NCBI GenBank assembly: GCA_021464415.1
Contig: CM038471.1
Span: forward strand, 27,935,234-27,999,233
DNA: 64,000 nucleotides
Source of the DNA: Lonicera japonica
Taxonomy: Eukaryota > Streptophyta > Magnoliopsida > Dipsacales > Caprifoliaceae
Reading direction: 5' to 3'
Shown here: piece by piece, positions 23,673 through 35,125 of the stretch
Position numbering within the stretch: position 1 is the stretch's first letter
Layout: every line of letters begins with the position of its first letter
Program-made: the position numbers and the translations under genes
The notes under the pieces: generated by a model
Seen by the model: only the letters and a program-made list of their open reading frames with translations
The model's database searches: none
What the model was told of the DNA's origin: nothing

Positions 23673-23690
23673 TCCCCGGCAACGGCGCCA
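23673..23690 (-). other. primer-binding site of element B
   Basis: On the minus strand TGGCGCCGTTGCCGGGGA is an exact complement of the 3' end of plant tRNA-Asp, six bases after the LTR end. Confidence 0.88.
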
Positions 23691-23696
23691 AAAACT

Positions 23697-25365
23697 TGAC
23701 GCCGCTTAAATAGTGCGTTGCGATATGGCCCAAGTGCAGGCACGTCAAGTTGTAATATAGTCTCGGAAGTCCGAGTGTCGAACCACAGGGATAAGTGAAA
23801 AGGAATGGAATGGATTACGGATTAAGTGGTTTTCAGATTTTGTGTGAGTTGGATTTGTTGTAGAACAACGAAAATGTAAAACTGTTGCGAAAATTAATAA
23901 GAAAGCACTAAGGTAGGTGGAGGTTAGTTACGATTTAAGAGACGGTGATCGATAGCTCATACAAAGATTTCAACACAAGGTTTCTCAAGATAAGGGGAAT
24001 GTTGGTGTATCTCTCAATAGCAAAGGGTGCGACGCTAGGCGCCTCATTCCCGGATTGAAGCTATATCAAGAGAGAAACAAACAACATTCCACCAAAGACA
24101 AGGTTGTCGTTCCTATCTCTTAGCTACGGGTGTGAAGCAAGGCAACCCATTCCCGATGAAGCTAATCCGAGATAGATATGACAAACTCATCATAAAAAGA
24201 TTTAATATAAAGCAAGTGTATGCAATCTCATGATTTAAAGAATGAAAATTATAAAGTGAATCCTAACAATGAAACGGAATGAAGTTTATGAGATAAATTT
24301 GTCATCTCATCATTTATCACTTATGGTAGAAAATAAAGAGTCTAAGTATCACATATAGTGTAAGAAGCACTCAATATATCAATAAATGAATCAAAGATAA
24401 GCTAAACAAATTTATAATCCATCTATGGAGTTTTATGAACTATTTATAATTTCTACAAAAAGGACAAAAACTCCATGAATGGGGGAAAAAGGCTACAAGC
24501 TTTCTAGAACCATATAAATATGTTGTATGATCATTAACAACCAAGAACTAAATATACAAGGCATATAAAGTCTTAACTTATCATGAAAATACCTAGAAAG
24601 CATGAAATAATGGAAGAAATGATGAAGAAGAAGAAGATTCACAAATATTTATCAAACTTTAAACATGGATTGAGCCATTAATCACCAAAAATCATATCGC
24701 GATTCACCTCCGTAACCTTAGTAATAGACTACTCCATAATAGATGCAAAAACAAATATTATAGATGAAGAAATCATTCTTACAAATTAAAACACTTACAA
24801 GGGAAAATGAAGAACAATGAACAAGAGCTCTCCCTTCTCTCTAGAACTTCTAAGTGTGTGAAACTAGATAATGATCTATATTCTATCTCCCTAGACTAAA
24901 CAATAGCTAAAAGAGTACAAAAACTAATAAAATAAACAAGGGAAAATATCTAGGAACCAAAAAAACCCGAAATAAGGCTTAAAGCAGGAGTTGGTGGCTG
25001 TCCCCGCCAGGCCATGATCGATCATGGTATGCCCATGATCGATCATGGGATCTTCTGCCTGAAGGCCAGTTTGAACCATGATCGATCATGGCTATACCAT
25101 GATCGATCATGCTCCTGGGAAATTCCTCAGATCAGCATTTTGCGAGCTTTTACTAGCGCTTGATCAATTCTTCGAAGGCCATTGCATCCTATGCCTATAA
25201 ATACATAGAAACACAACAAAAGCACACCTAGCGGGACAATGTTAGATACAAAACTCGCCAAGATACTAATCTTGAGATAAGAGGATAATTAGGCAAAACA
25301 AAAGCAACAAACGCGTCAAGCGACTCCTTAAAGAGCTTATACATGACAATATTATGCGTTTATCA
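23697..25365 (-). repeat. LTR of element B
   Basis: A complete 1669-bp LTR: TGATAAACGC at 25365 to GCGGCGTCA at 23697 on the minus strand. It is preceded by the polypurine tract AGTTGAGGGGAGT (25378-25366) and followed by the primer-binding site, so it serves as both a 3' and a 5' LTR. Four palindromes lie at 25012, 25033, 25076 and 25097 (spacings 21, 43, 21); the last has C in place of the final G. Confidence 0.9.
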
Positions 25366-26427
25366 ACTCCCCTCAACTTATCTCTTGCTAGTCCCTTAGC
25401 AAGACAAAATATATAATTACAAAAAAATAATAATATGCTATACAAAAAGTTGTTAACTTCTAAGTTCCCAAAGAAGACGAGTTGCATCTCGTGAAGGTTT
25501 TCAGAAATGATACCTACAAACATTAGGAGTTTGATCATGATGAATGATGAGAATGAAGATTCAAGTTTCAATTTGCAAAGCAAAAGGCATTACTATCAAA
25601 TTTCCAGAACGACGGATTTTCGAATGATCATCTAATTCGCCTATCTCCTTTAGAACGCAATCCCATATTCTCCAATGCTCACATACTAGACTTCGATTCA
25701 AACAATTCGATATAAACACAAAGAGTCATAATCATTCAAGTAGGAAGAAAGAACTTTTTCAAAAACAAAAGCTCCATGATTTATCAATTCTAAGCACTTT
25801 CTTTATCTTTTACTTGGAATTTTTTGCTAAATTAGATCAGGGCGGTTTTCATCTCTATGAGGGGCAGCGGTCTCACTTATCGAATTTTCTCATTACTGCT
25901 CATTCATTGGAGCTTGAAGGAAGCTATTCACCCTTTCCCATATGGTAACCTATACCCATCCATAATATTAGACAAAGAGACTTAAGATTTAGTCAAGTGA
26001 AGCTTTAAGTCAATATTAGGATAAAAGTCATCCAAGTTATTAAAGTGCTATGCTTTTGTCCTCTCATTGGAGGATCTTTTCGAAAGACCTTCCATCATTT
26101 TTGGACAAAAATTCCTCTTCTCTCAATGAAAATAAATCTAAGTGTTACAACCGAATTGGGAACAATCAAATCAATCTAGCATGCGGAACAGGCAAATATG
26201 ACGGGATATGAGACTAAGCGGAGCAAGGCAATTTAGATTATCATTCAACATCCTATCTATATCAAAGAATTCAAGCCAAAAGCTAATGAAACAATAGTCT
26301 TCATTGAACAAAATATCAATCAATCATCAATTTTTAAACTTCTCAAAAAAAAATTGAACAAATCTCTTCTACTCATGGAAATGAACCAATAGCAAGCCAA
26401 AACAAAATAAACACAAAATAACGTACC
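25366..26427 (-). other. 3'-untranslated segment of B upstream of its LTR
   Basis: Reverse complement of sequence homologous to element A at about 31010-32072: both share GGATGACTTTTATCCTAATA-like words, the phrase GGTTACCATATGGGAAAGGG, and the end GGGACTAGCAAGAGATAAG followed by the polypurine tract. The right edge at 26427 corresponds to just after a G-rich tract in A (30967-30975). No ORF of note. Confidence 0.8.
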
Positions 26428-26432
26428 ATGCT

Positions 26433-29400
26433 CATCAAAATTCCAATGCAAATTCAAATTCTTTCCAACCAAGACCACCTTCACCCTAAAACAACTCTTT
26501 TGGCCAAACTAACCCAAACCCAAATTTAAATTTGGACTCTTTTGCGGCAATTTATAGATAAGACCAATAGAGAGGTTAGTGATTTGAAAACCCAAATGTC
26601 CAAACTCACAACCGCGTTGTCCACCCAAGAAAAAGGAAACTTTCCATCCCAACCCTTAGCCAATCCTCGAGGCCAAGCTTTAGTGATCAATGAGGGCGAA
26701 TCAAGTGGAAATGTTGAGGAGTTAAAATCTATCACCATCCTTAGGAGTGGGAAATAGATTGACAAAACTATAGTTCCTAAGGCCAAAAAGCCGGTGGACA
26801 TAGCCGAGTCAAGTCAAGTTGAGGAGATCACCTTAGAAGAGAGAATGAGGGAAGAAGAGAAAGTTAGAAAAGAGGATTTAGAGAAAATCAAGAATAGTAT
26901 CAAAGTCCCTTTTCCCGAAAGGTTAAATCAACCTCCTAAGGAAAATCGAAATGCCGAAGTTCTTGATGTGTTCAAACAAGTGAAAATTAACATTCCATTG
27001 CTTGATGCGGTGAAACAAATTCCTTCTTATGCAAAAATTTTAAAAGATTTATGCACCACTAAGAGGCGATTGAATGTTAAAAAGAATGCATTTATGGCGG
27101 AACAAGTGAGTTCAATAATGCAAGGCACTCGAATTCCAAAATTCAAAGATCCCGGTTGCCCCACCATTTCTTGTTTGATTGGCAACTTTAGAATAAAAAA
27201 TGCATTACTTGATCTGGGGGCGAGTGTTAATGTTTTGCCATTTTCGGTCTACCAACAATTGGGTTTAGGATAGTTGAAACCCACGAAAGTCACGATCCAA
27301 TTGGCGGATCGATCGGTCAAGATTCCAAGGGGAATTGTAGAGGATGTGCTAATTCAAATTGATAAATTCTATTTTCCTGTGGATTTCATAGTTCTTGACA
27401 TGCAACCGGTATTCAATCCCGGAAATGAGATTCCCGTAATTTTGGGAAGACCCTTTCTTGCAACATCAAATGCTATCATCAATTGCAAGAATGGGATTGT
27501 AAAATTGGCCTTTGGAAATATGACTCTTGAGCTCAACGTGTTTTCAATAAGTAACAAACAAGATGATTTTGATGATGAAATTGAACATGTAAACATGATA
27601 GAGTCACTAGTACAAGACCATTTTTCTTTCACTTATGAATCAGAATCATTGGAAGATTTGCTAACCACTCCCAATGATCCCGATGAATGTGTGCTTGTGT
27701 TTTCTTTTGATGATAGGAACAAGGAAGAACTCTTGAAGAATGAAGAAAATGCACAAGAGGAACCACCAAATCTTGAAGGAAAGATGGAGCTCAAGCCTCT
27801 TCCTAGCAATTTGAAGTACGCTTTCCTAGGTACTTTTGAAACTTACCCCGTGGTAATTTCTTCCGAACTCTCAAAGGATCAAGAAGAACGGTTGGTAAGT
27901 ATGCTAAGTAAGTATCGAAAAGCTTTTGGGTGGAAATTGGCCGACCTCCAAGGAATTAGTCCATTGATTTGCACACACAAAATTTACTTGGAGGAAGGTG
28001 CAAAGTCGTCAAAACAATTTCAACGCCGGTTAAATCCTCACATGCAAGAAGTAGTAAGAACCGAGGTGTTGAAATTGCTTGATGCCAAGATCATCTATCC
28101 AATTTCGGATAGCAAATGGGTAAGTCCGACCTAAGTTGTACCTAAAAAATCCGGGCTTACGGTAGTAAAGAATGAAAATAATGAGTTGATACCCCAAAGA
28201 GTCACCACCGGGTGGCGAATGTGCATAGACTACCGTAAGTTAAATGAAGTCACTAGAAAGGACCATTTTCCTCTTCCATTTTTAGATTAAACACTTGAAA
28301 GAGTGGTGGGTCATGAGTTCTATTCTTTTTTAGACGGATTTTCTGGGTATAACCAAATCGAAATTGATCTTGAGGACCAAGAAAAAACAACCTTCACATG
28401 TCCGTTTGGTACTTTTGCTTATCGAAAAATGCCTTTTGGTTTGTGCAATGCACCGACCACTTTTCAAAGATGTATGTTGAGCATTTTTAGCGATATGGTA
28501 GAGAAAACTATAGAGGTTTTTATGGACGATTTTACCGTTTACGGTAAGTCGTTCGATAATTGTTTGCTCAATGTTGAACATGTGTTAGCAAGATGTATCG
28601 AGAAGCAACTCATCCTCAATTGGGAGAAATGCCACTTCATGGTGACAAAGGGCATTGTATTGGGCCATGTTGTATCGGAGAATGGCATTGAAGTAGACAA
28701 GGCGAAGATCGAGCTTATCTCAAAGCTCCCCACCCCCAAGTCAATCAAGGATGTTCGCTCATTTTTGGGGCATGCCGGATTCTACCGAAGGTTCATTCAA
28801 AATTTTAGCACGATTGCTAAACCCATGTGCAAGTTGCTCTTGAAAAATGCCCCATTTGAATGGACCAAGGAATGTGAAGAAGCCTTTGTAAAACTCAAGC
28901 ACATGCTCACTACCGCACCCATCATGCAAATCCCCGATTGGAGTCTTCCTTTTGAGCTTATGTGCGACGCAAGCGATTACGCCGTGGGGGCGGTCCTCGG
29001 CCAAAGAAAGGACAAAAAGCCCGGCCAAAGAAATGAATAACACCACCACCGAGAAGGAACTTTTGGTTATTGTTTTTGCTCTTGACAAATTTCGGTCATA
29101 CCTCATCAGATCTCCAATTGTCATATTTACGGACCATGCTGCACTCAAATATCTTTTCACTAAGAAAGATGCGAAACCAAGGCTTTTAAGATGGATTCTT
29201 CTTTTACAAGAATTCAATCTTTTCATTAAAGATAAGAAGGGTGTTGAAAATGTGGTGGCGGATCATCTTTCTCGCCTTTCATTCAATGACCACATTGAAG
29301 AGAGTGCTATCAAAGACTCTTTTCCAGATGAGCAACTATTTGCAATCTCAAGTTTGCCATGGTACGCGGATATCATGAACTATCTCGTCACTGGAAAAAT

Positions 29401-30646
29401 GCCAAGTCCTTAGAGTGCTCAAGATCGAAGAAAATTCTTGTCCGAAGTCAACCGCTTTTATTGGGATGATCCGTACTTGTTCAAGTATGGGGAAGATCAA
29501 ATCATTCGACGATGCATTCCCAATGATGAGTTCGAAAGGGTTTTAAGCTATTGCCACAATGAAGCCTGTGGTGGGCATTTCTCGGCCAAGAAGACGGCCG
29601 CCAAGATTCTACAATGTGACTTTTATTTGCCAACGATGTTCAAAGACGCCTACGCCTTTTGCAAAGCTTGCCCGAGATGCCAAATGTTAGGAGGAATCAC
29701 AAGAAAAAGCATGATGCCTCTCAACCCGATCCTCGTAGTTGAAATTTTTTATTGTTGGGGCATTGATTTCATGGGACCATTCCCATCCTCTTTTGGTAAT
29801 CTCTATATTCTTCTTGCAGTTGATTATGTTTTCAAATGGGTGGAAGCCATAGCTTGCAAAACAAATGATCACAAAGTTGTAATTCGATTTTTAAAAGATA
29901 ACATTCTTGCAAGATTTGGCACCCCAAAGGCAATTATAAGTGATGGAGGCTCAAATTTTTGCAGCAAACCCTTTGAATCATTAATGCAAAAATATGGTGT
30001 GAACCATAAGGTCTCCCTTGCTTATCACCCTCAAACAAACGAACAAGCTGAGCTTGCTAACCGAGAGATAAAACAAATTTTAGAAAAAATGGTAAATCCG
30101 AATCGCAAAGATTGGTCAATACGACTAAACGATGCTCTTTGGGCATACCGAACCGCTTTTAAAACAACTCTCGGGATGTCTCCATATCGCATTGTGTATG
30201 GCAAGCCTTGTCACTTGCCCGTTGAATTGGAACATAAATCATTTTGGGCAATTAAAATGATGAACTTTAATTTGGAAAAAGCCGAAAGCAACCGAAAGTT
30301 GCAACTTGAGGAGTTGGAGGAATTAAGGAGGGATGCATACCAAAATGCTAAGATAAGCAAAGAACGTGGAAAATATTTTCATGATAAATCTATTTTAAGA
30401 AAAGAATTCAAACTTGGGCACAAAGTTCTAGTTTATGACACGCGTTTGCATCTCTTCCCGGGAAAGCTGAAATCACGTTGGACCGGCCCATACATTATTC
30501 GACATGTATTCCCTTTTGGGGCCATGAATGTTGAGGATCCCAAAACCGGCTTTGTGTTCAAAGTGAACGGGCAATGCCTTAAGCCATTTTTGGAATTCCC
30601 ACCACAAGAGGAGTCCACCACTCTTGAAGATCCGACATATACCTAA
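26433..30646 (+). pseudogene. gag-pol: gag end and pol of element A
   Basis: Continues the frame cut by B. Order: gag C-terminal linker, aspartic protease (LLDLGASVNVLP near 27210), reverse transcriptase ([11 protein letters not shown] near 28330, FMDDF near 28518), RNase H ([26 protein letters not shown]), integrase zinc finger and catalytic core (IDFMGPF, SDGGSNF and the E of the AELANRE block), and a C-terminal part ending in the stop at 30644-30646. Breaks relative to sister copies: TAG at 26755, TAG at 27271, TAA at 28132, TAA at 28288, TAG at 29411, and a net loss of about 32 nt near 29017-29040 that shifts the frame inside RNase H. The NGQAEL block reads NEQAEL here. The copy cannot make a full polyprotein. 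Confidence 0.92.
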
Positions 30647-32060
30647 CAAGGATAGGTGATGTTTGTATATAATTTTAATTTTTTTTTTACTTTTATAAAA
30701 AAAAAAAAAAGAGAAAAAAAAAATTGCTTTATTTTATTTCCTTCCTTTTTGGGTTTGGTTTGATAAACATGATATGAGGATTGAAATGTGGTTGTAATGC
30801 ATGCATGTTATGTTTTATCTAATTCTAGCCCGTCTTTTTTGTTAGTGTGTACATATAGTAATTTTGCTTTGAAAATAGCTCTCTTTTGCCTCATAAAAAT
30901 CGAAAAGCAAAATGGAAGACTGCCGATTTCTCGTTCTCTTCACATTGAGGACAATGTGTTCTTCAAGTTGGGGGGTAATGTACTTAAACTTTAATGGCTT
31001 TTCAATTTTTGGTTTTTTCATGTGTTTAGAGCTTTAATAATAAAAAATAAAAAAAAAATATTGAAAGTTTGAAAAATGATGAATGATGAATGATGAATGA
31101 TTAAAAAAAAATGTGATGATGATTAGTTCATTAGCTATTGGCATGAATTCCTTGATCTAAATGGAATTTTGAGTGATAATCTACCTTGCTTTACTTCAAT
31201 TAGATTCATGACCCTAGAAACGTCCCTTAAAATGTGTAAATGCTTCAAGTAGAGAAATTCTTTCGTAACACTTAGAGTAATTTTTATTTTGTGAAGAGGG
31301 AATTCTTGTCCAAAATTGATGAAAGTTTTTTGCGAAAAGATCCTCCAATAGAGAGGACAAATGCATGGCACTTTGAAAAACTTGGATGACTTTTAATCCT
31401 AATATTGACTTAAAGCTTCACTTGACTAAATCATAAGTCTCTTTGTCTAATATTATGGATAGGTAAAGGTTACCATATGGGAAAGGGTGAATAGCTTCCT
31501 TCAAGCTTAATAAATAAGCATAAAATGTCAAATTTTATATAGTGAGTCTGCTGCCCCCCATAGAGATGAAAACCGCCTTGAACTAATTTAGCAAAAATTC
31601 CAAGAAAATATAAGAAAAGTGCTTATAAATGGACAAAAATTTGAAACTTTCGTTTTTGAAGGAAATTCCTCTTCCATCTCTAATGATCAATATTCTTTGT
31701 ATTTAAATGAGAATTTTGCTAATATAAGGCTTAGCATGTGATTAAAGGGAAGTATGGGTTAAGTTTCTAAAGGAGATAAGCAATTTAGATAGTCATTCAA
31801 AACCCACAAGTCTAGAAATAGTGATAGTAATGTCATAAGCTTTGCAAATTGAACTTTTGAAATCATCATTCTCGTCATTCACCATGATTAAACTTTTGAT
31901 GTTTGTAGGTATCATCACTGTAAACCTTCACGAGACAAACCTCGTCTTCTAAGGGAACTTCGGAGTTTTTAAAATGGCTTAGTGCATTTTATCAATGCAT
32001 TTTCGAATATTATACATAGCTATTTTTTATTTTGCTTGCTAAGGGACTAGCAAGAGATAA
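30647..32060 (+). other. 3'-untranslated region of element A
   Basis: 1.4 kb between the pol stop and the polypurine tract. It has no env-like ORF, which many Athila elements carry here. It holds a GATGAATGAT short repeat near 31077-31100 and a second G-rich purine tract, GTTGGGGGG, at 30967-30975. Confidence 0.75.
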
Positions 32061-32072
32061 GTCGGGGGGAGT
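32061..32072 (+). other. polypurine tract of element A
   Basis: GTCGGGGGGAGT directly precedes the 3' LTR, the expected place for the plus-strand primer. Confidence 0.8.
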
Positions 32073-33792
32073 TGATAAACGCTTAATATTGTCATTCATA
32101 CGCTCATTTTCAGAGTTGTTTGACGCGTTTATTTCTCTAAAACTACTCGGTTTGCCAACTTATTCTGCGATTAGTCTCGTAGCACTTTTGTATTTAACAA
32201 TGCTTGGAAAGGCACATTTTGTGTTTATTTTGGTGTCTTTAGATTTCAAGAAACATTGTATTTAATACAATAGTGAAATTTTCCATGGACAAAAAGAATT
32301 TAAGAAAGTGAAAGCTCCATGTGATTAAAGAGCATCCAAGAAAGTGGAAGTGTCCATGTCCATGTGATTAAAGAAAGAAAGTGGAATTGTCCATGTGAAA
32401 AAAGAGCATCCAAGATAGTGGAATTCTCCACCAAAAATAAAAAGCATTGTTTATTATTTTAGCATCCAACACATCTCTCCTATTTATAGTCTTCATTGTT
32501 GTTTTGGAGAGGGGACTTTTATTTTCTCATTTCTTAATTTATAGAGAGCTTTTAATAGTTTTTTCTAGAGAGAGAAATGGAGTTCACTTTTATAATTCTT
32601 GTCTCTACATTTATTATGGAGTAATTTCTTTGCTAAGGCTAAAAGATGAAATTTGCAATGCATTAATTATGTAAGTTCAATTCTCATTCCATTGTTAGTA
32701 TTGTTAAATACTTTTTGAATCCTTCATCTTCTCCATTTTTTCAACCATTCATAAGCTAGTAAGATAATCTTCATATGATGATTTGACTTTGTATGCCTTG
32801 TATACATAGATCTCAAGCATTAATGGAGAGATGATACACTTGTGTATTTCTTACTAGTCTATGTCCATTCTTTCTTTGAATGAGATACTTTTCATTGCCA
32901 AGCATGATTAGTTTTTGAATATTCATGGAAACACCATAAATTTGAGATTTTAATCTTTAAATACTTTAATGATATGTTGAGTGCTTTCTACACTTTATGT
33001 GATTTTAAGACTCATCATCTTCTTAGTTAAAGTATTTCCAAAGAAGATCTTTTAAATTTATGTCATAAACAACTTCATTAATCATTTTAAGGATTCAATT
33101 TGTATTTATCAAATAAGTCTATATAGGACGGTTTGACCTCCACCTAGACCTCCCAATCTTAGACAAATGAAATGTTATGATTTATTGAGCTAAACTCCTT
33201 GTAGTTGGCCATTTTCATAATCAAGTCATTTGCCTAGGGGAAACTAACAATGAGTTCTTAAATGCCTAGTTTAAATTTATGCCTTTTTTTTGTGTATTTT
33301 AAGTTTGAATCTTGGTTGATATTATATGGGAATGGGTTGCACTTGCTTCACACCCTTTGTCACAAGATAAAAATGAGAGATACACTTGTGTTGATATTTG
33401 CTTACACCCTTTCTTTATATGGCATATATATGGGAATGTGTTGCTTTTGCTCCACACCCTTTTGCTTAGAAATGGGTAAAATATTCAACACTTAGGAATT
33501 GCATTGAGAACTTTGAATGAGATTGATTTTACTTAACTTTGCAAAACAAATGAATTCTATAATGCCTTAGCCTTTTCTCATCTATTATTACATCATTTTA
33601 ATTTTTATTGCAAGACTTTAAAATCAACAACTAAAATCAACCAATCATATTCTCTTAAACAAAGCCTTGGACTCGTAATCACTACATCGTCTTTCCGACT
33701 ATCCTTGTGGTTCGACACTTGGATTTACCAAGTATTATAACTTGACAACCTGCACTTGGGTACCTAAGCACGGAAGTATTTTCGGCGCGTCA
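32073..33792 (+). repeat. 3' LTR of element A
   Basis: 1720 bp, TGATAAACGC to GCGCGTCA, colinear with 14571-16293; about 25 substitutions and two small indels were counted by eye. The target-site duplication ACAAG follows at 33793-33797. Confidence 0.93.
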
Positions 33793-33797
33793 ACAAG

Positions 33798-34340
33798 GTA
33801 GTAGGGTCATAAGATTCTTGTTGGATAAAACTTCGATTTTATCCAACAAGTCTTCTATATGAGTTACTTGAGAACCAATAGTTTGCATGTAAATGTTAGT
33901 ATAATTTAATGTTTAATATTACGTTCCACCCCATCAGCCATATGAACAGGCCCTTTAGCAAAGAAAGTGGCAAAAGCACTTATATCAAAACTTTTATCTT
34001 TATCAATATCAATATTTTATAATTAACTTAGGAGGGAGTGTATTGCTCTAACAATTCCTGAATTAGTAATCCAGGACTTGTAAAAGTTATCAAGAACATT
34101 AATTTGAGGAAAATCCATCTCATGAAGCAAAACGAACGTCTTCATGCATGTTTTTCAATAAATTCATAAAATAGAGTTTTAAAGATTTGTTGTTGTTCAT
34201 CACTGTAGTAAGTGACAAACCATTTTTTAAAATATTTATAATTTTCTTGAAAAAATTCTTTATTTATATCATTTCTATTATAAATAAATGGTTCAGAAAT
34301 AGTAATAACATTTATAGATTTAGAGTGTAATAACCCATAT
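33798..34340 (-). other. decayed reading-frame remnant, possibly pararetrovirus-like
   Basis: On the minus strand several short interrupted stretches look protein-like: one at about 34290-34140 (aromatic and Lys/Glu rich), and one at about 33890-33810 resembling a short coiled-coil segment. The style recalls intermediate regions of integrated plant pararetroviruses, but no reverse transcriptase, movement or coat motif is present, so this is tentative. The frames are broken. Element A inserted at its left edge. Confidence 0.22.
33817..33850. repeat. perfect 14-bp inverted repeat
   Basis: CTTGTTGGATAAAA (33817-33830) and its complement (33837-33850) flank a 6-base loop. It lies within the remnant above, so it may be chance. 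Confidence 0.6.
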
Positions 34341-34478
34341 TTTAAAATTAATAAAATTATGTTTATTTTCTATTTAATTTATTATTTGTAGGTGTATCCA
34401 CGTAGGTGGGCTAGTGTACGGTGGTGCATGAATTTTGCTAAATTAAAGTTGCCACTTTAGCTTTGTGGTTTGACATTA

Positions 34479-35125
34479 ACGCATTTGTTAGCTTAATTAC
34501 TCATTTTTATCTAGATAACTTCAAAAAATTTAAATTTTGAAAATCGGAACAATGTAATTGTACGTATGTGAACTTCTTTTGTGGACAAATGTAATTTTTT
34601 TTATCTCACTATATTAATAAGGTATGATTAACTTACTGATAAAGAAACAAGAATAAAAGAGAAAATAATGAAGTACTTATAGATGTGTGTTGTATGATTT
34701 ATGTTAAAAAAAATTAAAAAGAAGAAGAATAAAAGAGAAAATAATGAAGAACTTAATTATAGACGTGTGTTGTAGAAGAGAACTTTAACAAAACCGAAAG
34801 CACCTAATTTATTATAATGTGAACAATATTTAAATATTGTGTTATACACAGGGATAAGAAAGTATGAACCAAATTAATTGTCATCAATAATAGACCCTCG
34901 AATATATCACAATATTTGAATGAGTGTTCAAAATATTATAAATTAGGTCCTTTTGGTTTAGTTTAAGTTACATTTTACGTTATACATTAAAAAGTTACAT
35001 TAGACACTAAAAAGTTTTTGTATTTGTTTGTATATTGATAGGGACTTTATGATTTTTCTTATTCATTTACTTATTTTTATTTTTTTATAAGATATTGGAA
35101 AAAATAAAATGTTTATAAAAAATTT
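34479..35125 (+). repeat. duplicated segment, second copy
   Basis: Matches 11869-11922 plus 13581 to about 14115: shared words include CTTCTTTTGTGGACAAATGTAA, TTGTAGAAGAGAACTTTAAC, TACACAGGGATAAGAAAGTATG and AATAGACCCT. The first copy is split by the solo LTR. The two copies flank element A. Confidence 0.8.

Larger units (their letters stand above)
17603..26427 (-). mobile_element. element B: rearranged Athila-like retrotransposon
   Basis: An 8825-bp insertion in the gag of element A with target-site duplication ATGCT. Read on the minus strand from 26427, it has a 1.06-kb 3'-untranslated segment, a polypurine tract, a complete LTR, a tRNA-Asp primer-binding site, gag-pol, and then an LTR start piece in the opposite orientation that forms the other terminus. 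The normal pair of direct LTRs is absent: one terminus is internal untranslated sequence and the other is an inverted LTR start. The LTR sits between the polypurine tract and the primer-binding site, as in a one-LTR circle. An aberrant reverse-transcription or integration product is inferred; later rearrangement is possible. Confidence 0.8.
14571..33792 (+). mobile_element. element A: Athila-like Ty3/gypsy retrotransposon
   Basis: The element spans two direct LTRs (14571-16293 and 32073-33792) and is bounded by the 5-bp target-site duplication ACAAG (14566-14570 and 33793-33797). Order: LTR, tRNA-Asp-type primer-binding site, short leader with an intron-like segment, gag, protease, reverse transcriptase, RNase H, integrase, 1.4-kb untranslated region, polypurine tract, LTR. 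The order and the gag and pol sequence character match the Athila lineage, but no env-like ORF is present between integrase and the polypurine tract. Element B (17603-26427) sits inside gag. By eye the LTRs differ at about 25 positions (about 1.5%), so insertion is fairly recent. The coding part is broken by several stops and a deletion. Confidence 0.93.

Noticed and set aside
30647..32060. env-like gene in element A
   Set aside because: Many Athila elements have one here, but no long frame or membrane-protein pattern is present on the plus strand.
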